DNA of 64,000 nt from Triplophysa rosa. Lineage: Eukaryota > Chordata > Actinopteri > Cypriniformes > Nemacheilidae. The translations under genes were made by a program, and so were the position numbers. The notes beneath the pieces were generated by a model. It made no database searches and was not told the DNA's origin. It saw nothing but the letters and a program-made list of their open reading frames with translations. Below are positions 34,622 through 45,733 of this stretch, one piece after another (position 1 is the stretch's first letter; every line of letters begins with the position of its first letter). The stretch is taken from NCBI RefSeq assembly GCF_024868665.1, contig NC_079907.1, positions 22,058,834 to 22,122,833 of the forward strand. The letters are read 5' to 3'.

Positions 34622-34647
34622 CTCCGGTTCCCTCTGAAGCCGCTCAT
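34609..34647 (-). promoter_or_regulatory. Short upstream ORF overlapping the grid1 start
   Basis: An ATG at 34647 (minus strand) begins a 12-codon frame, MSGFRGNRRWIC, that stops with TGA at 34611-34609. That stop lies 12 nt inside the grid1 reading frame, which starts at 34621. The upstream ATG has T at -3 (weak context). Overlapping upstream ORFs usually lower translation of the main frame, so this is a possible control point. It assumes the transcript starts upstream of 34647, as the TATA position suggests. Confidence 0.6.
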
Positions 34648-34689
34648 CCACACGATCCTCAGATGTCCGTTAATTCCCAATGAATGAGA

Positions 34690-35095
34690 AAAGTACGTGA
34701 AAGGAGATCAAAATACACTTGTGACGACGAAAAAAAGTGCTGCCGCGCTGAAGAAAACCGCCAGCGCGAGGAATACCGTGGGACAATACGGGGGAAATAG
34801 AAAGGAGAAGGGCAGGGAAACGGTCGCCTGTTGGAGGGTAACGGTCGCTTCAGGATCCGGCGCGCTCTCTCCGCAGGTCTCGCTCTTGCGCGGCGCTCGC
34901 GGAGTCTGAGACACATCACAAACTCCAAACTACTGAGGAGGGACACCCCCGCGCGCGCGCGCTCGAGAAAGCAGGCGCGAGCGCGCGTGCGGAGAGATGG
35001 AATTCGGCGCGAAGCCGGAGGAGAGGAGAGCGGCAGAGCGCTGAACGTTTACGCGGTCACCGATGCGGACGTGTCTTTATAAGGGCTCCATATGC
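34690..35095 (-). promoter_or_regulatory. CpG-rich promoter and 5' UTR region of grid1
   Basis: The region is much richer in CpG than the rest of the window, for example the GCGCGCGCGCGCTCGAG run near 34950 and GAGCGCGCGTGCGG near 34980. It lies directly upstream of exon 1 on the minus strand, as expected for the promoter and leader of a neuronal receptor gene. The open frames seen here on both strands are a by-product of GC richness. Confidence 0.75.
35076..35081 (-). promoter_or_regulatory. TATA box candidate for grid1
   Basis: TATAAA is read on the minus strand, at the edge of the CpG-rich block. A start site about 30 bp downstream, near 35045, would give a leader of roughly 425 nt before the grid1 ATG. 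On the plus strand the same site reads only TTTATA. Confidence 0.45.
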
Positions 35096-38000
35096 TTTTG
35101 TTTTTTATATTTAACTTACAGAGATGTCCACTCGTGGACAGGAAATCAAACAGGGGAAAGGAAGACGAAGAGGAGAGCAGTGGTGGTTCAGTCAGTCGTC
35201 GCACGCACAACGAAACGGTAACTTAGTTTTGCGTGTTAAATTGTGGTGTCAGTTCCTTCTCGATTTGAAACGACCATTTCATGGCATGATGAAGTACACT
35301 CGGTCGCTGCGCTGGCACGAACAGGAATTGTCATAATCTCCGCTCACGCGGAAAGAAGTCGTCGCGAGACGGAGAGCCGCTCTAAAAAGTCCCGTGAAAA
35401 CGTGGGAATTCTCGCACGATCTCAACACACGGCGAATATCTTCACGTGAACATGTTTGCTGTCAAACACTGTGTTCAGAAATTATGTGGCTATGTTACGG
35501 AGACGATCGTCCCGGTAAAGACTAAAACTACATATGTGCACTAAATAAGGTAACCTTAAGATGTATTTCGTTTTGTAAATAAATTAGCCTGACTATACTG
35601 GTCATTTCAGATAAGAAATAATGCTATTTCGCTTTAATAGTGTATAGACAATGTGTGCATGGTTTACTAAATGTTTTTCACAACATGACTATTCAGTAAT
35701 GAGGTGTCTGTACACAGCAGTGCTTGTTCCGGAATTGTGTTAATTGTTCATTTTGTTTGTACCAAATTAAGGCTTTTAAGATGGTGTAGTTGTCAGTACT
35801 TCATTAAACTTACTACTGTTATCTAGAAATGTTGATATCAGGATGTTAAGACAGTGTGATAGAGAACGGAACGCAAAGTGAAGCGGAGGAAAAGAACTTC
35901 AGAGAAGCTACTGATGAGCAGCGCTGTACTGACTTTAACCGTCCACATCAATGGAGTCGCCAATCGACAGAGGCAGAAGAAATGATATTCTTACTCTTAC
36001 AATTAAAGGATATTTCTTGCAGCTGAATATGAGAACAGAAGTGTCCTTTAATTGTTTGGCTAAGTATATTTGATGTCTTTCAGCACCACACACCGGTGGA
36101 CAGCTCTCATCAGTGTCATCGGGCACGCGCAGACCTACAATGGATCGATTTTCTTTTTCATATTCACGATTGTATCGAGAACACAAACAAATCCAAAGCT
36201 TAATCACTAATTGATGTAATAAGTGAAGCCTCGTTGCCTTTTGTCGTTTCATGATTATGTTTTCATTGTAACACGTATTGTTGTGTGCCAGTGTCAGAAT
36301 TTGTTAATTTATGCACAGAAGATCGGTGATTTGACATGCATTATATAGCGGGTCAGTGCTTGTTATATTCATCAGGTTCTGTCTCTTCTGTCTGGTAATG
36401 AATTAGAAGAAATATGTTTCTGGACGATTTAAATATTGTTGCATATAGTGCAATACTGCTCTTACATGCAACGTGTAGCAGCATCATGATTAATGTATGA
36501 ATCAATCGGGCAAGAAGGCCTTTAATAGACCTCGCAAACCGAATTAACTAACAGTTACATTCAATAAGTGAACGTCACTAATAGCATTGAAAAGCAAATG
36601 TATAAGCAAGTCCAAGGATGATTGATGTATAATCAGTGTGCCTGTGATCAAATAAACTCTACAAAGTAACATTGAAGCATTTGCACTCTGCCTTTTGATT
36701 GCCTGGGGTTATTTCACCTCTCTACTTTCTCTGTCTCTATTCATTTCTCTCTCTGTGTGAACTGCATTGTATTAATATAATTAGAGCCATGAACAATTAC
36801 AAGTTCTGGCCATAGATGAGACTGCGGAATTAAATGCAGTTTCAATGTAAAAAAAAACGTGCAATTATTCTGCTTTAGCTTTTCTTTCGGTTTCCTGGAA
36901 TAAAAATGAATAAGACAACATATCATATTACTATTGTGCATTGCCAAGTCAAAGCTTTGTAATTCAGTCTACAAATACAGTAGATATTCAGAACTGTACA
37001 CAATGCCTTTCAGTTCCCCAAAAAGTTCTTTTTAAATTTGGTTCTTAAACGAATATGCCTTGATCCTTTCTGCATTTTAAAAAATGAACCTAGTTAGTGT
37101 TCCAAGCATGAGCACCAGTGAGGTGTTAAATTAGACAGGTACTGGGGTGTTGTGGGCTCCGTATCTGAACCAAACAAATTACACCTTGCTCACACATTGT
37201 CAGTGAATAAAGCCCAAAAACCTCCCTATGATGCTAGGTGACAGTTACTGGCACTGGTGAGTGATGAATGCGCAATCACATTGTCATTTGAACCAACCTG
37301 ATGGAAAAGGCATTGCATGGCATGTTGAGCATGTATAAATGATTATGTTAGGGTTAAAAGATTGTCTGAATGTGTGCCAGTCGTCATTGAAAATTAAGCA
37401 TGCTTCAGTAGCCATACCAGTTGTACTGAATATGGTTTAAATGTCAGTTCTTACAAAACTGTTGGTCCATATAAATGCAGCATAATGGGTATGGGTCTGG
37501 AGACAGAACGTGGGTATATCTTATGCATACAGTGTGATTGAACAAACTCAAAATGCAGTAGGCTATATAATGGACGTTCAATTCCAATAGTAGACCACAC
37601 AGAGAGGTAAGCCTTTAACGCATCATAATGAAAGTTCGTGCGTGCCAACAAGTTTGTCATTAATCTGTAGAATCTACATGTGCTATAGCTTTTATTCTAA
37701 TTTCATTATCAATAAAATAGCGCAGAAACTGTTATCTTCAGTAAAGGGCAATAAATCAAACTTACATTATGCTAATATATTCACTCCATTTGTTTTAACG
37801 GGCAAGAGAGCAGCAGTATCGCAATCTGGCCCTTCAAATTCGAACGTTTTTAGAGGGGAGGTGAGAAGATGCCGTATTTTAAGAGTTATTACAGACACTC
37901 TGGGATAGATCCATCAATTGCGTTTTGGCAGCTAAATTAAAGGACAGACATAATGGTCCAATGCTACTTTAAAATAATCACATGCTTAATATGACGAAAG

Positions 38001-39344
38001 CATATGATTTATAAAAGGCCAACTAGAGACACGTTTTGATTAGTGTATTAAGCTAATGAGAATTGAGGGAAATTAATTTCATCAAAATAACGCAATTCAT
38101 GGTGTCAATATGGCTCTCCAAAAAAAAAGACAAAAGTTTTGCGCTTGGACACAAACACTACAGTACAAGGCACATTTGACACAATGGCTGGTGTGAAGTT
38201 ATGATTGTCATCAACATTTTATATACTTATAGTGGACACTTCCAGCAGTCCATCGTGTCTCACGCTCCAGATCACTAAGAGCTACTTAACAGTTTCATTT
38301 TTATGCTTTGCTAATCGCACAGCCTGTCAGACCTTTATAAATGATGCAAGAAAATACTACATAGTTTGAGTGTAGTCCGGTCTATTTTTTGATCCACAGA
38401 GTTGAAGCATTTTCACTTTCACACACACTTTCTCTTTAGTCATCCCTCTTAATTACATTATAGTATGCAGCGTGATTGTTCCATCATCCAAAAGGGTTTT
38501 TGTCAGGTGCTGCTGGGTGGAAATGCAGGGCAGAATAAAAAATTTGCTTCGAAATGACTGGAATAGTTCCATATTGGAAGATAGAACTTGCAAGATAGAT
38601 AAGATAAGATAGAACTTGTCAACTTGAAGAGTGTGAGTGAACTGGTCTGGTGCTGTATACGTGTGTTCAGGGCTTAAAAGAGATCCTGTAAGTCAAGCAG
38701 AAAGACAATAAGAAAACAAAAGATTTACGACAGTGTCATTCCCCTGTGGAAGTCTGGTTCAATTATTCCAAGTATTCTTTTATGCACAGTAAAATAGACC
38801 CATAAGAGTAAATGTTTGGCATAATGAAGTGATTTTAAAAAGGTTATTAAAGGAATAGTTCACCCAAAAGTCCTCATATCAGTTTAATAAACTATTCGCA
38901 AAAGTAAAAACTTCAGAACAACATTCGTATGAATATTGAAACAAAAAATAATCTACATTAAAATCTTAAAACTAAAGCCACATTGTAAAATAAATAAATA
39001 AAAACCTCTGTAGAAACATGTAAACACAACCATTTCAAACTGTGAAAAAAACAGTACAGTACAGCACATAAACAATTTGATGCAAAAATGCAAGTTGTGT
39101 ATATGTTACTGTTTTAACAGTGTATTTGTTGTATATTATATAAATTATAATAATACTGATGTAAAAAAGGAAATTTCCCATTAAAAATCATTGTAACATT
39201 ATTTTACTGTATTTTTACATTTTACATATTTCAAATATGTTAAATTAAATGTACTGTCATGTCTATTACAGTTTTTCACAGTAGGCTGGCAGGTATGTAC
39301 GTTTAACCAATACACACATTTTTACTGTAGAATTTTTCATTCAT
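35096..39344. other. Intergenic DNA upstream of grid1
   Basis: No second gene is recognised. The frame starting ATGTCCACTCGTGGA at 35124 follows an acceptor-like TTAACTTACAG and ends near a GTAACT donor-like site, but its product matches no family I know. 35330-35450 is still CpG-rich. A scrap of the TTAAAGGAATAGTTCACCC fold-back element lies near 38848. Confidence 0.4.
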
Positions 39345-39410
39345 CCCATGACCTTGGCATTTCTAGTGCCATGCTCTAGCAGTTTAACTACAGGAAATTC
39401 AGAAAGATGC
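39345..39410 (-). repeat. tRNA-like SINE head fragment
   Basis: Read on the minus strand it gives TTCCTGTAGTTAAACTGCTA, then GAGCATGGCACTAG and GGTCATGGGATGAATG. This is the same head as in the SINEs at 33309 and 525-625, with a damaged B box and no tail. Confidence 0.6.
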
Positions 39411-39435
39411 AGAAAGAAGGAGTTTATATATATGT

Positions 39436-39570
39436 TGTCACTGGGATGGTACCCTTAAAAAGATCATAATATGTACCATTTAAGTATAGATCATTTGGTA
39501 CCAATATGTACCCTTTGGGTATGTTTTAGATGCACATTTTTTCTTTTTGAAAGGCTCCCACCCAATGATA
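39436..39570. mobile_element. GGTACC-rich miniature inverted-repeat element
   Basis: The left end TGTCACTGGGATGGTACCCT and the right end, read inward as TATCATTGGGTGGGAGCCTT, are inverted repeats. The inside repeats AATATGTACC and ends with GGGTATGTTTTAGATGCACA. The family is common in cyprinids. Confidence 0.65.
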
Positions 39571-42500
39571 GATTTTGTACATTTTGTCTGAGAGTGTTGG
39601 TATATGATTACTAGTGTACTTGCCTCTGTGCATCCATGAAATTAATATCTGTTTAATGCATGGTGAGTGGTATACCTTGGTTCTGATTTCAGCAAAAATT
39701 TGCTCTGTTCATTCGGCCAACCTTCAGGTGGAGAGAGCAGCGAAAATGAATAACCATCTCGCTTGCTTGCTTTCTTGGCAGCATACTGCAGAGGATGCGA
39801 GCAGATCTCCTGTAGAGGAGTAGCTGTCGTCCTCTGTAAAGCACATATTCATTATTGTCCAATAAAAGCTACAGGTTCCTTTTAATATTTCTCGGCGCAA
39901 ATTCAAAGAGCCCATTAATGGGTACCACTGCAATTTAGGATTGATTCTTATGTAATGATCAAACTAGAGGACACAAGATTAAAGACAACGAAGAAGTATT
40001 GTGAGCCTACAGCATCATACAGCAAGAGCAGTTCAATTATTAAAGAGCGAGAGATACTGGTTGGTATGGCAGGGTATGTTGTAACAGTCAGGCAACCATT
40101 TTGAACCAGAACGAAATGAACTCGAATGACTTTAATTGTGTTGACTAACATTTAATATAAACTTTATTTCCAGCGGTAGATTAAAGCGTGCACAAACGGT
40201 TTGTTAAAATAACCAATAGAAAGATTATGAAAACAAACATATACTGTTCTTTTAGAATTGTGCGGACTGATGTGTCATGCAGGTGAATACGTAAATGAAT
40301 GTGGATTTAAAGAACATCTATTTTGATTCCAAGAGATCGAGCTGCGTTGTGGCCAATAGCTGCAGCGTGTTGGACTGATGTCATGAGAGTTGAACTAAGG
40401 TTGAGCGTCAGGGATTACTCATCACTTTGTCTGTTTTCAAAGAAGAATCTTTTGAAGGTGCACCAGGAGAAGAATTCACAAAGTCTCTGACATTCTGTTC
40501 AACCAACAACAACTCTTTTGTGTCTCTTGCCCTCTCTGATTATCTGCTGAGGAAAGGAACTTTCATTGACAGACGATTTCTTTTCAACCAGATGTCCCCG
40601 TACAAAATACGGTCAAATACTTTGAATATGCATTGATCCAAATCTGAAAACGAGATTTTTAATGGAAATGAGGGCTGCGGCGTCCAAGGAAAAGTGGCTG
40701 CCCACTGATTATTCTGGGTGGTTGCTTGCTGGACTAGACCAGTATTGTAGACCAGCTATGCATGCGAGTAACAATTTAGCACCGCTAAGTTTGTCCATTG
40801 CAACATCAAATATTGCTGAAAAGGATATTTTAATAAAAAATATTCATTGAGGCCTCTGACCAGTAGTTCTTTCGGCAGCCCGTACATGTTAATGGAAACC
40901 AATTGGATGCCATCCATTATTAAGCCGGTCAGACTTCAATCCCTTAGATTTATATGATGATGGCAACATTTAGACTAAGAGAACATTTTACGAATAAATT
41001 CTTAATCACTGTACTTTCTGCATGTGTCATCCTGTGACTCATGCATGCCAGATTTCAACACAGAACATATTGAAAATAAATGTCAAGTTGTTTCATTAGG
41101 ATTTTTATTTCACCTTTTCAATTTATATTTACATTTAATGAATATGTATTTATATTATATTCATTTATCAAGCCTCTAATGTGAACTTTCTGTGCCTTAT
41201 TTTCATTTTAAGAAGAACCCTAAAGCCTTGCTCTGGTCTCTATATGGCTCAGATTCTACCTTTCGCTTTTTTCATACGAGTCACTTTTTATTGCAAACAT
41301 AGCTTCGAAAAGCAATTCTGTGCCTCAATATGTCATGTCACGAGAGGTGTCATCCGTGTCCGTAGTGTGCATGGCGAGTTACACAGCAAAGTTTAATATA
41401 AAAGCTTAGTGGTTTATTCAAATTCACTGGCTCCAGTATGAGCAATGGAGAATACCATAACCAATGGCATTATTGACAGCTCATTTCCCCTCGATGACCT
41501 TTCGAACCAGATGTCGACACATGAAAACCAGCACTGAAATGCATATCATTTTTGTTCTTATGAACCCATTGTGCTGCATGGCTTGAAAAAATAACACAGC
41601 CATAGAGGAACGTCCACGAGGAGGACCTTGTCAGGTAGCACTTGCATGAAAACTGGATTCAGGCAAAACCTGTCAGCCATAGACCTTTTTAATGTCATCA
41701 GCTGGCAGGACTCGCAATGCCGACAGCACCGTCGTTACCAACCTTCATAAGCCGAAAAGACTACGCGTCACATGATATTAAATACCGTCTGATGTGTTTA
41801 TTAAGTTCTCTGGCAATGAAATCTACATAGATGCTTTTTACACTAATTTGATATTTCCATAAGGGATGATCCATTGGCACACTCTATAATTCTATGATCC
41901 AATTATGCATTATTTCTTACGAGACACTGAGTAGAGATACTGGCTCAGTGTCAAAGACACGTTTAGATGATTGAGTGCTCAAAAATGTAGACGGTACGCT
42001 CTCGCTAGATATACAGTAAAAGACGTGCTGTGCTTCTTAATAAGATTTTGCATGTGAGAAATGCGTGAGGACAATGTGTGTGATGTTTGCTGGTACATCA
42101 AGTTTGTCTCAGGGCACTGTCCAGGGTCAAAAGAGACCACCCCCCATGTTATATGCAGTATGATTCTGTTGCAAGCATACTATTTGGCGTTGCTAAGGTA
42201 TTCTGTAATGCTAGGGACTGCTTGGGTTTCTGGTTGCTTGGTCAGGCATTGTAGCTAGCTATGTTAGTGTGTTCTGTGTGATTGACAAGTTGCTTACTGG
42301 TCAAAAAGTTCACCCCAGATTTAGAGAGAAGATACATTCCCAAATGCGATAGATCACATTGACTGCCAGCACAGCAGAGAATGAGATGTTTCTCTTTAAC
42401 CCAGAGGACGGGCAGTGGTTTGAGACTGGTTGCTTGAGTAGATTTTGATCTCGCAGACAAACGCAGAGCTGAGGGCTATCAAGCGCACAAACCCCACTCT

Positions 42501-43171
42501 ATTAAAAATGCAACAAACAAAATCATTTTCATGAGGAATGTCAAACAGAAAGAGTCGGCCATTAGTGACGCCCACCTGAGTCGCGTACGACCTCAATCTG
42601 GACAAGCAGATTCAATAAGCAACAAAGAATCTAGCCTTACCCTTGTGCGACAGAATAGGACATTGTAACTACAAATTAAGGAAACATCCATCAATTCTTC
42701 ATTTTCATATGTACTAGATTTTAGATTTGTTTTTTTCCTCCCGTTAATATTTCCAAGGACACGTGTGATATAAAGGTGTAGGATAAAGAAGAGTAAGGGT
42801 AGACACATGAGGCTATAAGGCTCACAGCTGCATGGTTCTGATGTGCAGATTTATATCTTTTGGTCCTTGGTTCAAACCGAACCAAAACACAGACAATTAT
42901 GGCGAGAAACCGTGTGATGTCATGGATAGATGTAGCTTTTCTATTGTAAAGTGAGAATCAGAGAACACTTGTTACACTGCAGAACAAAACACATATTCTA
43001 ATATTAAAATCGGTTTCCAAATCTCTTCATACTTCCCACAGATAAACTTAGTGAAAAATGAATGTTTTTGTGATGCGCATGCGCGAAAGCTTTGCTGATT
43101 CTCCTTCTGCCCGCCGACTAAAAACCGCCATACTGTATCAGTCCATGATTTTTTATCTTCCACTTATTGTA
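39571..43171. other. Intergenic DNA, no gene recognised
   Basis: No coding exon, RNA gene or clear repeat is supported. The frames of 60-75 codons here have no domain signature. Near 43073-43086 a palindrome ATGCGCATGCGCG resembles an NRF1 binding site. Confidence 0.4.
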
Positions 43172-43332
43172 TAGACCGTTTCATCAGATGTAACTATTTA
43201 TATTTTATTTTATTTATGTTAACATTCATTTATATGATTATTTTATTGTATAATAATAACTCCGTTGAGGTGGGGTCACAAAATGCGCATGCGCAGTAAC
43301 GTTTGTTTATGTTGTTAAAATGAAACCGTCTA
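43172..43332. mobile_element. Small inverted-repeat element with NRF1-like palindrome
   Basis: TAGACCGTTTCA at the left and TAGACGGTTTCA read inward from the right are inverted repeats. The right part has ATGCGCATGCGCAGTAACGT followed by TTGTTTATGTTGTTAAAATG, a block I recognise as repeated in zebrafish-like genomes. Confidence 0.6.
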
Positions 43333-45478
43333 TACGGTACACACAAGCTTGCGTTTGGGTAGCCTGCTGTTCATTTTGTAAAGATTACTCTGTGGATTGT
43401 TCTTTTGTTTTGTTAGAGAGTTAGGTAAGGTCCCTGTATTTTTTATTTTATTTTGTGTTGTAGGTTAGTTACATCTTGTGTCTTTCTTTATTACATTGAA
43501 ATGATTTGGTTTGTTATTTTGGCCTTGGGTCACCCTGAAGGCATTGATCTTTCCATGTTAAAAAATAAAAAGTCTATAGCTATGATGTTTATTTTATTTG
43601 GTCTGGCGGCTGGGCTTAGAATCCACAGCCAAAATATATTGCATCCTCATTTTCCTCCAGACGAGGCGTAACTGCGATATATTATTATGGTTAAAGGGGA
43701 ATTTAAAACATTTCCCTTAAGAAGAGCGAGTATTCTGTTAAACATCCAATACACAGACCCGGAAAAAATTAATAGACCATTTCAGAGACCGTTTTTCTGA
43801 TTGTAAATTTTAAATCAGATTTTCTGATTGTTTAGGTTAAAAATCATTTTTGTTTATTTCTTTGAACTACTAACAATATTTCTCCCAAATTTAATTATAT
43901 ATATATATACTGTATATATTTGTTTCTATTTGCAGTTATTTGCAGAAAATGAAAACTGGAGAAACAGATAAAAATAACAAAAGATGCTCTGTATTTTTTC
44001 GTAGTGAAGTTCGTATTCACTTTTAAGCAATGCAACAGTAATATTTCTGCGTGTGTGTGTGTGCATGTGTGTGTGTGTGTGATGGGAGAGAGTTCATTCC
44101 TATAAAATTCCTAAAAATTCCTAAAATATAATTCCTATAAAGCCAATTGCATTATTAATAATTATTTATAAAGGAGTTATAACAAAGGTTATTTTGCTAC
44201 CTTAACCACTTGCTCTAACGAATTATCTTTAGTGCGAGAATATCACTTTTTCAATTAGTCAAAATAGTATATATTATTACTTGCATTTCATACACACAGT
44301 TTTGCTAATGTACATTATTAAATGATTTGCAAAAATATTTTTTGTGTATTCTATAATTAGTGTATTTTTTATTTTCATGTTTTCAGCATTATACGTTTTA
44401 CCATATATGTATTTTTTCCTTAACTCTCTCTTTTAATTTTCTTTCCTTGTTTTTTTAATTGTTATTTTTACAAGGTGCTTTGCAACAATGGAAACGGTAA
44501 GAAGAGCTATTGAAATAAATTGGACTTGATCTTCAGACTTCAACAGCGTGCCGTGAATAGCCGCTGCCACAAACGATTGGTTTCTATAACACATATACAG
44601 CATTCAAAAGTAAAATTTAGGGTAAAACATCAGGTCATGTAAATCAGCAATTTCTTGGATTACAGTAAATGGTTAGGATGTCAATGAGATAAAATCCTCA
44701 AAACACGAGACATCGTTCAGCTCCTGTGCCAAACATGTCCCAGTCTTCTCCAAACCATCAACAACCAAGTCCTGTTTGATGTGTGTTCAGGATTTGAGGA
44801 TTTGTGGTCCTCTCACATCTCATCATTGCACTCAGCCCTTCACACGATACGACCCTTGAAGAGCAAAAGCTGTAAAAAATGCAAGCAGTTTCACACGATT
44901 TGAACTTGCGTTGTTGGCAAATGGCCACAAAGATCCAGCTCAAATGAGATTAGTGCAATATGTGATTTTGGCAGCCACATTAGGCCCAGTCCAAGAGTCT
45001 TTTGCATCAATATCAATTTATAAGATTAAAAGAGCTAATCTAGGATAAGGTTTTCAAGTTATCCTCATGAATATTCTTTATGTTTAAGGAAGAGCTAATC
45101 CTAGTATTTAAAGGGAACACACTCCATATTTCAACATATAAAAAAACAGTTCTGTCATGACAACTCTGAGTGTTTAGCATGGTAGTGTGGATGATATATA
45201 ACGTATTTGGTCTTGGCGGAATAGACCTGCTACGCTGCTGCGGCGGAGCAAGTAAGGAGACTTGCTACTGCCAATATTTCCACAACATGCTGCTGTGTGC
45301 ATATAAGGAATGCTGTTGTTGCACATATAACATATGAATAAACCCCCATCAAAGCAGGACTCACAGAAATGATCAATTCAAGCCGTGGACAGGAACACCC
45401 CCAACAGATCGCCAAGACATGTGTACTGCTGCTGCCCCGAAGGACTATGTGAACCGCATGTATTACTATCTACAGGAT
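43333..45478. other. Intergenic DNA with a GT microsatellite and LINE tail
   Basis: A GT run lies at 44050-44082. At about 44455-44530, CAAGGTGCTTTGCAACAATG through GAAATAAATTGGACTTGAT looks like a 3' end of an L2-type LINE. The sequence 45200-45420, with GACCTGCTACGCTGCTGCGG, resembles a recurrent cyprinid repeat that carries the following minisatellite. Confidence 0.45.
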
Positions 45479-45733
45479 GTGAGCCTGGGCTTTCATGCCG
45501 ACCGGCTAAATGCTAATAACCTATGGGTAAGGTGTGCTTGGGCTTTCATGCCGACCGGCTTAACGCTAATGGCCTATGACTATGTGTGCCTTGGCTTACC
45601 TCGCCAACCGGTTTAACACTAGTGGCTTATAACTATGTGTGCCTTGGCTACCAAGCCAACTGGCTTAACACTGATGCCTATGACTATGTGAACCTTGGCT
45701 TTCATGCCGACCGGCTTAATTCTAATAGACGCG
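45479..45733. repeat. Minisatellite, five ~52-bp units
   Basis: The units start at about 45479, 45532, 45584, 45637 and 45688. They share the plan GTGTGCCTTGGCTTTCATGC, CGACCGGCTTAACGCTAATG, GCCTATGACTAT. Unit lengths are 51-53 bp, and units 1, 2 and 5 are most alike in the CATGCCGACCGGCT part. Because the unit is not a multiple of three, related peptides such as YDYVCLG and FHADRLN occur in shifting frames. That argues against a selected protein repeat. Confidence 0.85.

Noticed and set aside
34659..35082. Arg/Ala-rich frames on both strands beside exon 1
   Set aside because: They come from the CpG-rich promoter and leader. Stop-free frames are expected in such composition.
35124..35336. 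Possible plus-strand exon starting ATGTCCACTCGTGG after an acceptor-like site
   Set aside because: It matches no family, the donor is weak and no second exon was found. It might belong to a non-coding divergent transcript but cannot be supported.
42972..43163. 63-codon minus-strand frame next to an NRF1-like palindrome
   Set aside because: No domain, and it lies beside an inverted-repeat element. Too little evidence for a gene.
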